From positions 30,939,538-31,003,537 of the forward strand of contig CM055095.1 of the NCBI GenBank assembly GCA_029204225.1: 64,000 bases of DNA, written 5' to 3'. This DNA is from Diphasiastrum complanatum (taxonomy: Eukaryota > Streptophyta > Lycopodiopsida > Lycopodiales > Lycopodiaceae). Under the pieces are notes generated by a model. That model was not told the origin of the DNA. It worked only from the letters and a program-made list of their open reading frames with translations, and made no database searches. The position numbers were made by a program, and so were the translations under genes. This document shows positions 41,141 through 54,932 of the stretch, one piece after another; within the stretch, counting starts at the first letter, position 1; every line of letters starts with the position of its first letter.

Positions 41141-44100
41141 CATTAATGTCTTTTCCATGCCAAAAGGCATATAAGACTAGTTTCTGAAGATCTAGTTCGT
41201 AAGCTAAAGAACCAATTTTTTTATAATCCGAAACGGTCCACAATATCTCGTAGACAATTTGTAATGCTTCCCTGTACTCATAGTCTTAGAATCTTTAGGT
41301 ATTCTAAGATATGCCCAGTCATCAACTTTAAAATCTCTGGGAGACCTCTTAAGATCGGCATAGTGCTTAGCTCTATCCTGAGCACTCCGGAGACAATCAC
41401 GCCACTTGCAACATTTCACGCATATCATGCAAGAAATCTGCAACTTTCTGGATCTTAACAGACTTTGTCTCCACATTTACCGGAGATCTAGGTTGAAAAC
41501 CGTACATCAGCATAAACGGACTATAACCAGTAGCAGAATGTTTTCTACTCTTATAAGCAAACTCAATCAAAGGAATATAATCTTCCCACTGAGATTGCCT
41601 GTGAGACACATAAGTTCTCAACATATCCTCCATAGTCTGATTAGTTCTCTCAGTCTGGCCATCTGATTCAGGATGATCAGAAGAACTAAAACTAAGCGAG
41701 GTTTCAAGCTTATCGAACACAGCTGACCAAAAGTGACCTGTAAACTTAGGATCTCTATCACTAACTATATCACTTGGCAGTCCATAAAGCCTAAATAATC
41801 TTTCCACAAAGATCTGGGCCAAATCCGAAGCCTTAGCAGTTGACTTGACTGGTATAAAAGTAGCTAACTTTGTCAACCTGTCCACCACAACCCAAATAGA
41901 ATCATTTTGGCGTTGGGTCCTTGGAAGTCCAACCACAAAATCCATAGATATACTTTCCCATCGTTTCTGAGGGATATCTAGGGGATGTAGCAACCGTCCA
42001 GTCTTTAAGCGTTCAGCTTTGGCTAACTGGCAAGGTCTACACTTAACCACATAAGACTCGACAAATGGCTTGAGTTTCGGCCAATAAAACTCTCTTCTGA
42101 CCAAGTCCAAAGTCCTGTGTATACCCGGATGACCTGCACAGGGAACGTCATGACATTCATAGAGAATCTTTTTCTTTAAATCATCATCCGCTGGTACACA
42201 AATTTTCCCATTCCGAAATAGTAACCCACCTCGGATAGAGAATTGTTCCACTATCTTCTTATCTTTCCTAGGAACCTGAGACCCCTGTGAGTAAATCTCT
42301 ATTCCATTCTCATTTTTTCCTGTCTCCACCATCTTCCAGATGGGACCAAAATGAGAAGCTGATTCACATTTTCCTCTCAGTGAAAGATATAGATCAGTGG
42401 AAATCTGGTTGAAAGAAAGTTCATTTAATTCACCAATCCGACTAAGTGCATCCGCAACTTGGTTAGAGCTGCCCTTGACATAACGGATCTCATGATCAAA
42501 TTCCTGCATAAGCTCAGCCCAGCGAGCTTTACGACCCCTTAGATCGTTCTGATTACAAAAGTACTTCAGAGGTTGGTGATCTGTGTACACTATAAACTGA
42601 CTACCATAAAGGTAATGCCTCCAGGTTCTAAGTGCATGAATCACAGCAAATAACTCTTTCTCCTGAGTTGTATAACGCAACTGAGGCCCCGTGAGTTTCT
42701 TGCTTTCAAACGCTATTGGCCTATCATCCTGTAGAAGAACTGCCCCTATCACCGACGTAAGGTATATCAGGATTCGCGATCTGTAAAACAGGAGCTGAAG
42801 CAACCATTTGCTTGAGTTTCTCAAAGCATTGGTTCAATTCATCATTCTACTCAATAGGCTCGCTAGGTTGACCTCTCTTTTTCTTTTTATTAACTCTGCC
42901 TTTAGTCAAATTATTTAAGGGTGCTGCCACTTTAGCATAATCCTCAATTGACTTACGAAAGAAAACTGTAAAACCGAGAAAAGATTTAACTTCTCTAACC
43001 GTCTTCGGTATCGGCCAATTAAGCATTGTCTTGACCTTACTCTCGTCAATCTCTAATCCACTACGGGTGATCTTATGACCGAGGTACAACAACTCATACT
43101 TAAAGAACTCACATTTAGATTCCTTAGCATAGAGTTTCTCTCGTCTGAGAATATCTAAGACAGTCTTAAGATGACTCAAATGCTCCTTAAGTGTCCTACT
43201 GTAGATGAGAATATCATCTAAGAATACAACCACAAATTTTCCTAGATATGGACGAAAAAGATCGTTCATCATCTGTTGGAACGTAGCTGGTGCATTCGTT
43301 AACCCAAAAGGAAGCACGAGAAATTCATAGTGACCGAATCTCGTCCGAAAACCTGTCTTCTGCACGTCATCCGGATGAATCCTAATCTGATGATATCCGG
43401 TTCTAAGATCTATCTTTGTGAAGTATTTAGCTCCACCTAATCGATCTACCAGATCATCCATACGAGGCAAAGGATATTTATTTTTAATAGTTACCTTATT
43501 CAACCTTTTGTAGTCCACACACATCCTGAAGCCTCCATCTTTCTTCGCTTTCAGAAGAACAGGAGCACCCCAAGGCGACTTACTTGGCTGAATATGACCC
43601 ATCTTCAGGTAATTTTCAATTTGCTTAGTAATCTCTACCTCTTCTTTCTGAGAAAACCTCTAAGGTTGTCTAGAGATAGGGTGACTACCTGGAATTAACT
43701 CAATCTTATGGTCTACCGATCTGGACGGCGGTATTCCATGAGGTAATTCTTCTGGAAATACATCTTTGAATTCAGACAGTAACTTATTCTTCTCAATTTG
43801 CTCCTGATCTAAGTCTACCGAGTTGAGAATTTTTGACAATTAACAACTACTTAGATGCATTTCACATAAATCCAAAATTGGCTTAGCAAATAAAGAATAA
43901 GCTTCATACTGCGAATCAAAAATTTCCATTACATTAGCAAATGAACTCATCCCAGATGGATGTACAAAATTGTCTCCAAACAATGTAACTATTTCTTTAC
44001 CCTCCTGAAAAGAGAGAACATGCTTCTCAAAATCTATTTCAGGATGCTTATTAAATAACCACTCGTATCCTAGAATAATATCCGTACGTGCTAAATCTAA

Positions 44101-47100
44101 AATATGGAAATCAATTAACTCTCTATAGTCCTGGATCCAAACAGGGAGTCTTGGAACTTTCACATCCCACGTCTCCAACTCCACTCCTGAAGCTAGATAT
44201 ACTCGATATCTATGGTTACTGGCTTCAGTTTTGAGTCCAAGTTTCTGCACAAGACCAGAGTTAATGAAATTATGAGTAGATCCACTGTCCAGTAAAATAC
44301 TAACTTCATGTCCATTCACAGTGCCTTTCAAACGAAATAAATCATTTGGCAAGAATGAAGTAGTACTGAAAGAACAATCACACTCACAATTAATTTTATT
44401 AATTTCCAGCTTAAAATTCTCTTTACCTGGCATCCATAAAATCTTGTAGGCACGAGTCCAAACTCCGAGTACCCATTTTGCAATTCACAAGTCTTTGGTA
44501 AAAATCTGAGTCGTCCACAACCACAAGCGACTTTCTGAACACCTCCATGAACTCGTCCCATGTGGTAGGTTTAGGTTGTAAATCACGCCACCACGACGAA
44601 GCTTTACCACGGAAGAACAGAATAACACTTTCAATCTTTTTCTCCTCAGAAATTCCGTGTAAGTTAAAATAACCGGTCCACTTGGTTAACCAGTCATCCA
44701 CAATTTCAGGTTTTTTCTCCTTCTTCTCCTCCGGAAATGGTTCAGGCTGAAAGCCCAAGTTCGGAGCAGACAAAGCTCTCACTTGATTTAACAGTACTTC
44801 CATTTGTTGATCACGTAAAGTATTCTTGTTGTTTATTTCATTAAGCGCTGTAAGAACCACCAAGTGAAGATCTACAGGATTCCAATCACATGCAACCCAA
44901 AAGGACACCTGTGGAGGATGAACCACCCAACCAATATGGAGAGGCTAGTCAATACCCTAACCAATCCACCCCCAAGCCACAGTGAAGAACACAAGAGAGG
45001 AGAGGAAACCCTGGCTCAAGAATCACAATTCACAATAGGAGGAGGGGCGAGTTTCCACTAGACATATTCTCCTCTAGAGAGAGAGAATATTCCCTTTAGG
45101 ATCCCCCATGCACCTATATTGAGCTATTGATCTCCTATTCTTGCATTAAAGCAGTCTTCACCATGCATGTGCTCCTATGTCCAATCATAGGTTTGGGCCC
45201 TCATATGATTATTAATTATTTAATACGACCACGTCCGGAATGACGTAGCATAACTAATAACCACATACAACTGGAGTGACCGGCTATCCACGTCAGGAAT
45301 AATTCCGATTCCCTTGTACAGGACATGGACATAACAGGGAGCGTATGAAACGTCTCCGAAACAGTAACGAAAGAAACATCATATTTAAATACTATGAACT
45401 GAATTAAATGAGATGAGATATATAGGAGCATAACTGCTACTAAATGTCAAAAATGAGGTGTATCACTGTCATCATGTCCTGCTGCTGCTATAGAAGGATG
45501 TGATATGAGCTGCAACATGAGGTAACTTTGGTAGCCGCTGATGTCATCTACGAGGATGAGATGTGTGTCTCCTCATGATAGTTCGGATAACTTGAGCTAC
45601 AACATGACTGAGTGGTGTGCTACCTCTGATCTTTATGAATAGGTATGTCGTCGTTGTCATCATCATCATCATCATCATCACCAAACTCTGGGTTCCGTCA
45701 TCTCCTAGAGAAGAAAGAGGTAATTTGAGGCTGAGAGCTAAGATGACTTTGCTGAGCTATCTGACATAGATTACGTTGTAGTAGGAATATCTCTTGTATC
45801 ATAAGTGTAACATAGCGGGAGTCCTCATATGCTATGAGCGATCGTAGTGTGGTGGGTGTTTCGCGAAACGTGCAACAATATCTCCCTTGAATCTCATAGA
45901 ATACAGGACACTTGAAGATAAAATGCTCCTCAGACTCCACCTTACCCAAAGAGCATAATTGGCAAATCCGCTCCTCTCTCGGAATACCATGGTACCTCTC
46001 AGTCTCAATAGCCAACTGGTGTGATGATACTCGGAGCTAACCTAATTGCAATCTGAGGCTGTGTGATAATATTGAGTCCAAACACTGTGGCTAAAATGGG
46101 AACCTTGCTATGTCTAACTCAATCAAATGAGTCTGGAAATAGTCGGGCTTGATCCCCAGCTTTCGTCTCTATGTACGATCAAGATATATTGGTGAGTACC
46201 CGAGGGAAGATCTGTAATGGAGATACCAAATGACTCAAGTAAGTAGGAGGTGGGATGCTTGAGAAAACCATGACAGCCTGTAGCCCTGATCATGAAGAGA
46301 ATGCGAAGAAGCAAGTGCTATTTGTGTATATCTCCCCTCTGCATCTGGAAGTGCTTGAACTCTCTAAATATATGCAATAAGCTGGAGTCTGTAATCTCGA
46401 GATACTAGCCCAATGTGAGGAGGAAAGACCGGTACACCATGTCGCTATTGCATATAAGGTGAGGTGACAATGGTATCAAAAAGTCTACACTTACTCCGAG
46501 CATCCCGAATGGACTTCCGGAAGCAGAACAACTCTAGCTGAACAAGGGAGGGGGCCTTCTGTGGTAGCTGCTTGTCACATACTGAATGTAGACCAGAGAA
46601 AAGTATCCCCAAGTAAGTGTATGAAGAGACCACCTCTAGGGACTGTCCATTGAGAAGGAGCTCCTGACGCTTCATTAAAGCTCTAGAAGTGTTGAAGACC
46701 TTAACCTTGGTCTTCGCAATGTTCACCCCCAAGCCACATTGGGTACAAAAGACCTATAAACAATCCAACTGCCTCGATAAGCCCTCTCTAGTCGGGGAGA
46801 CTAGTACCACATCATTGACATAAAGAAGAATGGCAATCAAAATATTGCCAAGTCTACAACCAGATCTGCCACATTGTGAGATGACTCTCTCCAGCTCATC
46901 AATATATAATCCAAAAAGAACTGGTGAAGGAGAACTACCCTACTTCACAGTGGTGCTCCAAACGTGCTCAGAAATACCACTACCATGCACGAAGTCTCTG
47001 AATGATCTGGGAGCGTGCTGAAGTCCACAGAACAATAGTAAATTTTCTCTTTCTTGTGCTTGGCTTCCTCAATCAAAGCTCGAAGAGAGAAAGAAAGAAA

Positions 47101-50100
47101 GAAAGAAAGCTTTATTAATGTCTTCTCCATGCCAAAGGCATATAAGACTAATGAAGTACATGTCAAGTATGTGGTAACCATGGGAGCGTATAAAAACGTC
47201 TCCAAAACTGCAAAAAGAAAAAACATCTAGTACAAATTAAGACAGATACGTATGCGAGAGTATGTGCGCATAATAGTCCTTTGTATCCATGTCAAGCTAT
47301 AAGGACTATGCTGAAATTGCTGCTGCTGTGCTGGTGCTTTAGAAAGAACACTAGAAGGCACTGGAGCCTGATGGCGTCGTCTATGAGTATGAGCACGGGC
47401 ATGTGTAGTAGTACGTCTCTGTGTGGAATCTTTGGTGATCCTGGTGATAACGTGATGGTGGGACGTACACTGTCTCTGATCTCTGTGGGCATGTAGGCGG
47501 CTATCATCCTCATCATCGTCATAATCCTCATCCTCATGCACTAAATCATATGATCTCCGCCTAGTGAAGAAGGAAGTAATCAATGGCTGTGAGGTAAAAT
47601 GTGAGGTAAAATGCTGGGATGTCCCGGATAGACTCTCCGTAATATGAACATCTCGCGTACCATCAGAGCGACACATCGTGGGTCCTCATGGGCTATGAGA
47701 GAGCGTAGAGTGGTAGGTATGTCTCGGAATAAGCAATGATATCGCCCTCTGATCTCATAGTATACAGGGCATCTAAAGATAAAATGCTCCTCAGACTCCA
47801 CCTCACCTAAAGAGCATAACTGGCAAATCCGCTCCTCTCTAGGAATACCATAATAGCTAGCTGATGAGACGACACCCTGAGTTGTCCCAAAGTGAATCTG
47901 AGGCAATATGATAGACCCGAGCCCAAGTAGCGTGGCATGACCGGGGTTCCTGATGCATCCAGCTCCAAAATGTGAGTCCGGTAGAAAGCTGGCTTAACCC
48001 CTAACTGGTTATGCCAAGTCCGCTCTAGATATGCGCGATAGAGGAATTGTCTGATATACTCATGGGTGCCCGAGGGAAGTGCTGTGATGGAGATACCAAA
48101 TGACTCTAGTAAGAGGTGCGATGCCTAAGAGAACCATGATAATCTGTAGCCCTGACCATGAAGACTCTGTGAGGAGGACAGCGCAATCTGTATGTATTGT
48201 CTGTCTATATCTGGTAATGCCTGGACCCTCTGTATGTAGGTAATGAGCTGAAGAGCTGCCTCGATCTGTATAGGTGGAACCGCAAACTCGGCCAGGAGAA
48301 TCTCATGTGGTACAGAAGGCTTCGCTCGGATCAGTCGAGCTAGCATGGTGGTCTGTAATCGTGAAAGACTAGCCCAGTGTGAAGATGGGAGACCTGTACA
48401 GCATGCCTCTGCCGCATAAAGAGCCGTCGGGGTAACAATGGTATCAAAGAGCCGACACTTGCTTCAAGCATCATGAATGGACTTCCGGAATCAAAATCTC
48501 TCTAGTTGAACAAGGGAGGCATGTCCCCCCCAGTCGGGTGGTGGCGGCCTGTCTCATGCTAAAAGTAGGACCCGGATCCCCAAGTATGTGTATGAAGCGA
48601 CCACCTCTAGAACCTGCCCATCAAGAGTAAGCTCCTGTCGCTGCATGAATGCTCGAGAAGTGTTGAAGACCATGACCTTGGTCTTCCCAATGTTCACCCC
48701 TAGGCCCCATTTGGTGCAGAATTCCTGTAGGTTATCTAATTGTCGCTGTAGACCCTCTCTGGTAAGTGAGACCAGTACCACATCGGCATAAAGGAGGATA
48801 GCAATCAAGATGTCCCCAATCCTGCAACCAGCGCCACCGCACTGTGTAATGACTCTCTCCAACTCATCAATATACAAGCCAAAGAGGACTGGTGAGAGGG
48901 AGCAACCTTGTTTTACCCCGATAGTGCTCCAAATGTGATCGGATAAGCCACTGCTATGCCAGAAACATCCTAGGACACACTCATAAAGTGCCATCACAGC
49001 AAGAATGATGTCGGTGGAGAAGCCGAGGTCTCGGAGTCTCTGGATGAGTAGCGAGTGAGGAATAGAATCAAAGGCTTTCTTGAAGTCCATAATTAGCAGT
49101 AAACCCTCTCTCTCCTATGCTTAGCCTCCTCAATCAAGGTCCGTAGTGTGAAGATGTGATCTGTGGTAGAGTGATGGGCTCGAAAACCCGCCTGACCCAT
49201 AGCATGTAGTCTCCTAGTCTCTGCCTTTGAGCTCACAACAGACTGAAGTATAGTACCATATAGCTTTGCCAGGACATGTCCAATCATAATGGTGCGGTAG
49301 TTACTCGGAATCATGGGGTCACCATTCTTATGGATGGGGTGGATAATGTTAGTGCACCAGGACGATGGGAAACCAGAAACAACAGCGGAGTTAAGAAGGG
49401 TGGCTATGGTGGGAGCGAGTAGGTCAGAGGCATGAGAAAGGAGTTCAGACTCAAGATCTTCAATATCTCTGGCCTTGTGGGACTTCATTTTCTTAATGGC
49501 TGCAAGTACCATGTCAGATGTAAAGAAAGAGAACTGAGATGGTCGCGGGGATATAGAGATAGGTGAGTCGGTAGGGACAGTATACAAGCTAGTAGCATAA
49601 GCAGTCCAAATGCGGAGGTCCTCCAAGAGAGGTGGCGGAGAGCGTGGAATGAACTCACGCCAAAAAGCGCCCGAGGAGGAACTGAAAAGAAGGTCAATAA
49701 GACGTTTCCCTTCAGGATCATCATAGGAACGCTTCTTACGACGGAGAACACGATGGTAGGAGCGTTGGGAAGATCGAAGTAGATGTGGGGCATGGGTATG
49801 TGAGTAGGTTACCGACTGATTATGAGAACGGCACTCGGTATCGTACCATGGGGAGTGCAGTGGTCGGGGTGTGCGTCGAGTCTTTTTGGGATGGGGTTTT
49901 TTGGGGAAGGTTAGTGATGCAGCTGAGTGGAGTGAGGTGGTGAGAAAGGTGGCCTGGATGTCGACTGGACTGTCATGAGGAAAGGAGTGCAAAAGTGAAG
50001 CCAGGTACTGCTGGTATAGTGGCATGTAAGTGGGATCAAATGTGTACTTGGGTGCACGGGTAAGCATGGGTAGTGAAGATGGAGGAGTAGGTCGAAGGTG

Positions 50101-51561
50101 GCCAATATCGAAGGAGAGAAATGAGTGATCAGAAAGGGTGGTGGGGGAAACGTGGAAGTCAGAGACTATGGGTATAAAGGATGGTGACCCCATGAGATAG
50201 TCAACGACACTATGTCCTCCACTGTGAGGGTGACATGTATAACTGTCTGAATGTGGCCAGCAGGGTAAGCCATTATAGATGGCTAGCTCTTGTGCCTCTC
50301 CAAACTGCAGTAAGTACTCACCATATGGAGTAGTAGGTCCCGAACTGTCCGCGGAAGTCCTGGTAACTCCAACCATATCACTGTCAAGGGCACGAACACG
50401 TAGCTGATCCGTGGTGTCGAAGAACTCCGTCTGTCTCGATGATGTTCGGGCATTAAAATCCCCTGTGAGGAGAATATGCCCACACTCTGAGAATCTGATA
50501 ATATCTGGTGAGAGATCTTGATATGGAGATCCAATACCCTCAGCAAAAGATGAAGACTCTGGTGGAAAGTAACATGCTGCAAGAAAAACATCTCTATCCA
50601 AACCGATATCATGACCCATGATGCGAGTCCAAATATAGCGAGCCTGCTCGTCATGTCTGATGAAGTCCATACTCGAGTGGAGAGACTCTCTGTACAAGCA
50701 GGCGACCCCACCTAAACCTCGACCACTGGCAGACCTAGTTTCTCGTCGGAATACCGAGTCCCATCTATATCCAGGAAAAGAAGGAAGTCCTCGCTCCGGG
50801 CTCTCGTGTGTCTCCATGAAGAATAATATATCTCTGCTTGTAATAAAATCAACAAGGTCTCCGGTAGAAGAAGAGGAATGTATGCCCGCATAGTTCCACA
50901 CTCCAATCCGAAGGTGGTGTGGATGGGGCCCCGGGGTGCTCCCAACCCCGGGCACCCCAAATCCCTAACTATGGGAACCATCACGAGCGCTATCCAAACG
51001 GCGCACCCGTCCATCTTTGTATATAATACGTTTTCCTGACTCCCTAGCCTCCTGAAAGGCCTTACGCCTCTCCTCTACCTGGATATAGGTGAGATCATCA
51101 TCCATGTATATAGTGGTACCCCGTAGTTTGGCTCTACATCGTAAGGCCTCTCTACGGCTGGCTAGGGATGTGAAGCGGATGATCAATGTAGCTGCATCTC
51201 TGGTGGTCCTCCAGGCGGTGTCTAACCCATCTGTCCCATGTCCAAGGGTGGTCTCGAGAAATCTCGTAGCTTCGGTCATGGCATCCTGCGTATCTGGTAT
51301 CCCGCGAACTCTGATATTATGAGCTTTTTGTTCCCGTGACCGTTCTTCCGAGATGGTGGCTGAGATGATTGGTGTTTTTTTCCGAGGAGGCATGAAGGCA
51401 GTAGTGGAGCAATGGCAGTAGGGCAGTAGGGCGATGGCGGTAGGGTGATGGCCAGCAGGGTAAGCATGAGAGAGAGAGGGAGGCGATGGAGACAGAGGGC
51501 GAGAGCTAGTGAGCTAGCGCTGGATCAGCCATCGCTGGAAGGCAGCCATCGCGAGTAGATC

Positions 51562-51630
<69 letters not shown>

Positions 51631-51633
51631 TTT

Positions 51634-51722
<89 letters not shown>

Positions 51723-54700
51723 TTTATTAACGTCTTTTCCATGCCGAAAGGTGTATAAGACGAACAAGTACATCAGATAAGATGGCACCAAGATGGAGCA
51801 ATGTCGTCAAAACAAGATAACTAAAACCAAACTAACTAAGAAGAGAATAATGTCCAAGATTATATGATACGAAGACCATTTACAAGTTCGACTGGGCATC
51901 TCTTCAGTGCTCTAACTCTCAACCTAACTCTGAACAATCTCAGAGATCTCATTAATAGCAACATATTTAATATCTACAAGTCAAATGATACCATCCCTGT
52001 AAATCATCCGCTTTCCATTCGTTACGGCCTCCTATTTTGCCTTTTTCCGTTCTTGAACCTGAATGAAAGTAAGGTCTTCGTCCAGGTATATTGTGGTACC
52101 CCGCAATGTAGATCTCCTCCCTAGCACTTCACGACGGCCAATTGCAGATGCAAAGTGTATGACAAGAGTAGATGGATCCTTCTTAGGCCGCCATGCTGTA
52201 TCCATATCTTTGTGGTGGTGTTGAAGACTCTCTTCAAGAAACTTCTTAGCTTCACCAACAACATCATGGGAGTTAGTAATACCTCTGACCCGGACATTAA
52301 GACTCTTCTGCTCTCGCAAACGGCTCTCGGTGAACGTAGCTGAGATATATGAAGACGAAGGTGGTAGAACATCAGTATTGACCTTTAAGCACATCTGCCC
52401 AAGATCGGACAACGGTATGATGTTGTTCCACTTGACTTTCAAGCTTTTGGATCTTAGCTGAAGTAGTCGAATGAGAAGAAGCTTCGATTTTGATAGCTGC
52501 AACTTCTTGCTTGAGATCATCGATAGACGAATCCAGTTTCTGAAGATGCGCTTGCACAGCATGGATCATAGCTTCAAGAGAGGAAAGTTTTTCTCGATGG
52601 CTGTTGAGATATTCATAGGAACATAACTGATCTGCACGAATGACGGAGATCATAAAGGTTGGAGGCAAAGCTGATTCACCTTCTGGGATATTCGGGGTCA
52701 AAGGATGGGCTATAGTGGATTTACTATTACCAATAGGATTTCACGGAGAGATGGGGATTGCAAATGATAAGGAAGGAGAAGGTGAAGGTGGAGGTGAACA
52801 TGGAGGAGCTGGTTGAGGCGTAGCAGGTGCAGGCTGAGGCATAGCAGGTGTAGATGCCGCCCTGAAATTCCGTTGTAGCAACAAGACTGATGGGAAGCCA
52901 GCGTGGCAGATGGAAGGTGGAGTATAGGCGATGCTAGAGCGCTGGTCAGTGATGCAGGTGCATGGGCATGATGTACATCCACAAGCTAGCATCAGTCACA
53001 TTAGGTGCAGGCACGATGGTCAGGTGCATGGCCAGGCAACTAGCTGTGTGGATAAACCAACCAGAGAGAGAGAGAGAGAGAAGAAAGAAAGAAAGCTTTA
53101 TTAACGTCTTTTCCATGCCGAAAGGCGTATAAGACGAATAAGTACATCAAATAAGATGGAAAGAAGACGGATCAGTGTCGTCAAAACAATCTAACTAAAG
53201 CCAAACTAACTAAGAAGAGAGTGATATAACCAGGATTATATGGTACGTGTACCAATTACATGCTCAACTGTACATCTCTTCATTTCTCTAACTCAAACTC
53301 TATCTCAGAATTAAGACTCTCATTAACTATAGGCTTATGATCCACAAATCCGATAATGCCTTCATGATAGATAAGCCGTTTGCCAGTTAATAGAGCTTCT
53401 TGTCTTGCTTTCTTACGTTCTTGGACTTGGATGAAAGTAAGATCTTCGTCCAAATAGATTTTGGTATCACGCAATTTAGATCGTTTCCCTAAAACTTCGC
53501 ACCGATGAGACACTGACGTGAAGCGGATGACAAGAGTATCTGGGTCCTTCTTAGGTCGCTAGGCAGTTTCCATACCTTTGCTATGGTGCTGAAGATTTCC
53601 TTCCAAAAACTTTTCACCCTCTTCAACAACATTTTGGGAGTTCGGAATACCTCTAACACGAACATTGAGAGCTTTTTGTTCTCACAGACGTCCCTCGTTG
53701 AACGTGGCTGAGATAAACGAACGTGAGGGCGAAGGTGGGGAGATAGCTGTAGGCGAACCTTTAAGTACATTTGCCCATGATTGGACAGCCGTATGGTGTT
53801 GTTCCACCTGACTTTCGAGTTGCTGAATTTTAGCTGAAGTAGCGATTTGGGAAGAAGTTTCACTTTTGATAACTGCAACTTCCTTCTTGAGTGCTTCAAT
53901 GGAAGTGTCTAGCTTTTGAAGGTGCGATTGCACAACGAGAAGTAGAGAATCATGGGAAGCAAGTTTCTCTTTGTGATTGTTAAGGTATTCAAATAGACGG
54001 AGTTGATCGAAGAAGACGGACTAAGGTATATGTGGAGAGAGAAGCAGGTGTTTCTGGAGTGTCTGGAGTCAAGGGTATAGCTACAGTAGTTTCATTGTTG
54101 GGAATAGGATTTGATGGAGAGAGAGGAATTGCAACGGGCATAGAAGTAGAAGGAGAAGTTGGATCTGGTTGTGAGGCTGAGGCAATGATGGAAACAGGGA
54201 TTGCAATAGGCAAAGGTACGGCTCTTGACTCAGATGTTGAGGCATCGTTGGCAGCAGAAGGAAGCGAACGAGCCCCCTTTTGGCGAGGCATTATCAAATA
54301 GCGTTGATGACCACTTATGTTCTTTGTAGGGTTCGTAGGCAGGTCCGAGCAGATCCGTAGGCTGCAGGTGCATAGACTTCTGTAGGCTGCAGGTGAGTAA
54401 ACTCCTGTAGGCAGGGCTGAGCAGATCCGTTGCAAATCCACGCAGTCTGTATGTTGCAGATCAGTAGAGCGATCAGCAGCATCAGCGAGATATCTTGCCT
54501 CTGAGAGTGAGTGATGGAGATTGATGGGCCGTTGGAGCTGTGATGATGGGGCTAGGCCATCGCTGAGATCCCTAGTGGATCTCAGCTGGCGCTAGAGGAC
54601 TTCGCGGAGGATCGCAATCAGCAGCAGCTAGGCACTAGGATGAGAGAAAGAAAGAAAGAAAGAAAGCTTTATTAACGTCTTTTGGGCACCTGTGGGTGCA

Positions 54701-54883
54701 TAATACCAAAAAGAAAATCTGTACAAGCAACAGTGGGAGCATCATCCATAGGAAGACGTGGCCCTAAAATGCTATAAACTAGCTACGAATGAAAGTAGAA
54801 CAAAGCATAAGTGAAATAAGCTCACAACTCGGGCCAGGTATAACAGAAGAACTACAGATGTGATGTGTCTGCTGAGTGGAGCG

Positions 54884-54932
<49 letters not shown>

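Larger units (their letters stand above)
41181..45336 (-). mobile_element. Gypsy LTR element inserted in LINE copy C, 3' LTR lost
   Basis: The minus-strand order is LTR, gag, protease, RT, RNase H, integrase. The right LTR (44911-45336, TG...CA, ending TGGACATAACA) is the 5' LTR. The left LTR is absent and the integrase C-terminus is directly joined to LINE 3' sequence at 41180. The LTR resembles that of the non-coding element at 15021-15498 (AACCACCCAACCAAT; CCCCCAAGCCA; CATAACA end). It lies antisense to PEX5. Confidence 0.88.
41075..47082 (-). mobile_element. LINE copy C, interrupted by a Gypsy element
   Basis: The tail (GA)n is 41075-41136, with 3' end GCTTCATTAATGTC and hairpin ATGCC/GGCAT (41157-41170) up to 41180. 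The element resumes at 45337 (GGGAGCGTATGAAACGTCTCC, matching copy D at about 47183) and runs to about 47082. Coding relics on the minus strand: zinc-binding domain (ICQLCSLGKVESEEHFIFKC, about 45980-45925), then RT pieces (GVNIAKTKVKVFNTS; YTYLGI). The RT active site is YVND near 46816 instead of YADD. It is 5'-truncated at LRALIEEAKHKKE and abuts the tail of copy D. About 35 bp expected at the Gypsy junction are missing. Confidence 0.82.
47083..51562 (-). mobile_element. LINE copy D, nearly full length
   Basis: The tail (GAAA)n is 47083-47108. The 3' end is GCTTTATTAATGTC, with hairpin ATGCC/GGCAT (47129-47141). Upstream on the minus strand come the zinc-binding domain, RT, endonuclease, ORF1 and a 5' leader ending near 51562, next to the tail of copy E. 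The element is about 4.5 kb. It is damaged by a frameshift at about 49090 and others downstream. Confidence 0.9.

Noticed and set aside
51525-51791. Ser-Leu repeat frames in the LINE tails (also 40925-41243, 54772-55035, 38529-38937, 59961-60305)
   Set aside because: Microsatellite translations without protein features.
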